Positions 6,715 through 6,783 of a DNA stretch of 6,783 nt are shown one piece after another (position 1 is the stretch's first letter; every line of letters starts with the position of its first letter). The stretch comes from Gammaproteobacteria bacterium (lineage in GTDB: Bacteria; Pseudomonadota; Gammaproteobacteria; SZUA-229): NCBI GenBank assembly GCA_011321985.1, contig DROB01000024.1, positions 1 through 6,783 on the forward strand. Reading direction: 5' to 3'. The notes under the pieces were generated by a model. It was not told where the DNA came from and made no database searches. It worked only from the letters and a program-made list of their open reading frames with translations. Position numbers and translations under genes: made by a program.

Positions 6715-6735
6715 TTTGCATAGATTCTATGCAAA
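6715..6735. repeat. 21-bp palindrome, operator-like
   Basis: TTTGCATAGA (6715-6724) and TCTATGCAAA (6726-6735) are perfect 10-bp arms around a single central T. On the minus strand the palindrome is followed by A rather than T, so it is not a terminator for a gene to its right; on the plus strand it follows a T run instead of preceding one. Odd-length dyads with a one-base centre are common for dimeric repressors and activators. It lies about 350 bp before the SusC start. Confidence 0.55.
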
Positions 6736-6783
6736 GTTACGTTGACCTTCACCTGGTAAGATACCCTTCACATAGTCTATAGC

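Larger units (their letters stand above)
6367..6783 (-). other. Upstream control region of the SusC/SusD operon, no convincing gene
   Basis: These 417 bp carry no supported gene on either strand. The contents are the SusC ribosome binding site, a small hairpin GGTGT-GACT-ACACC (6461-6474), a 9-bp inverted repeat (6523-6570), an AT-rich section with poly-T runs and a candidate promoter (about 6640-6680), an 8-bp direct repeat CATAATGT at 6651-6658 and 6700-6707, and a 21-bp palindrome (6715-6735). Overall this fits an operon control region with a long 5' leader. The last 57 bases are open on the minus strand and could be the end of an upstream gene, but that is too short to judge. Confidence 0.6.

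Noticed and set aside
6499..6723. Plus-strand frame of 74 codons starting with GTG upstream of susC
   Set aside because: It has a GTG start without a well-placed Shine-Dalgarno, no recognisable domain, and runs through poly-T/poly-A tracts and the palindrome; it is more likely control-region sequence.
6727..6783. Possible last 18 codons of a minus-strand gene entering from the right edge
   Set aside because: The frame is open to the edge and ends in TAG within the palindrome, but 18 residues (ending GEGQRNFA) are too few to tell from chance.

Overview
The window carries four protein-coding genes, all on the minus strand, so transcription runs from right to left. In that order they are a SusC/RagA-type TonB-dependent outer-membrane transporter (6366 to 3205), its SusD/RagB-type surface lipoprotein partner (3102 to 1528), a small exported protein that is probably a lipoprotein of unknown function (1248 to 721), and the first 183 codons of an exported kelch-repeat protein that runs off the left edge (550 to 1). 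SusC/SusD pairs are typical of the Bacteroidota and related phyla of the FCB group (for example Balneolota, Rhodothermota, Calditrichota and KSB1-like lineages). The strong AAGGAGG-type ribosome binding sites and the divergent lipoprotein signals fit that group, but the window does not allow a firm choice of phylum.

The SusC/SusD pair is the clear functional core. The barrel with its plug and the lid lipoprotein form an outer-membrane complex that binds large nutrients such as oligosaccharides or peptides and imports them with TonB energy. No glycoside hydrolase, peptidase, sigma/anti-sigma pair or sensor is in view, so the substrate cannot be named. The SusC N-terminus lacks an STN signalling domain.

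The non-coding parts are structured. The 102-bp susC-susD gap holds an 11-bp hairpin, a smaller hairpin that competes with it and abuts a run of six U, and a perfect 8-bp hairpin that takes in the susD Shine-Dalgarno and the first two bases of its start codon. This layout suggests post-transcriptional control of the SusD:SusC ratio. A textbook intrinsic terminator (12-bp perfect stem, eight U) closes the operon after susD. The small lipoprotein gene therefore probably has its own promoter in the 1249-1460 gap, and it may be co-transcribed with the kelch gene 170 bp downstream.

The 417 bp upstream of susC contain no convincing gene. They hold a 21-bp palindrome, a widely spaced 9-bp inverted repeat and an AT-rich candidate promoter, and are best read as the control region of the transporter operon. 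I see no RNA genes, mobile elements or CRISPR arrays. The window looks like an ordinary nutrient-uptake locus; the least explained parts are the intercistronic RNA structures and the two exported proteins downstream.
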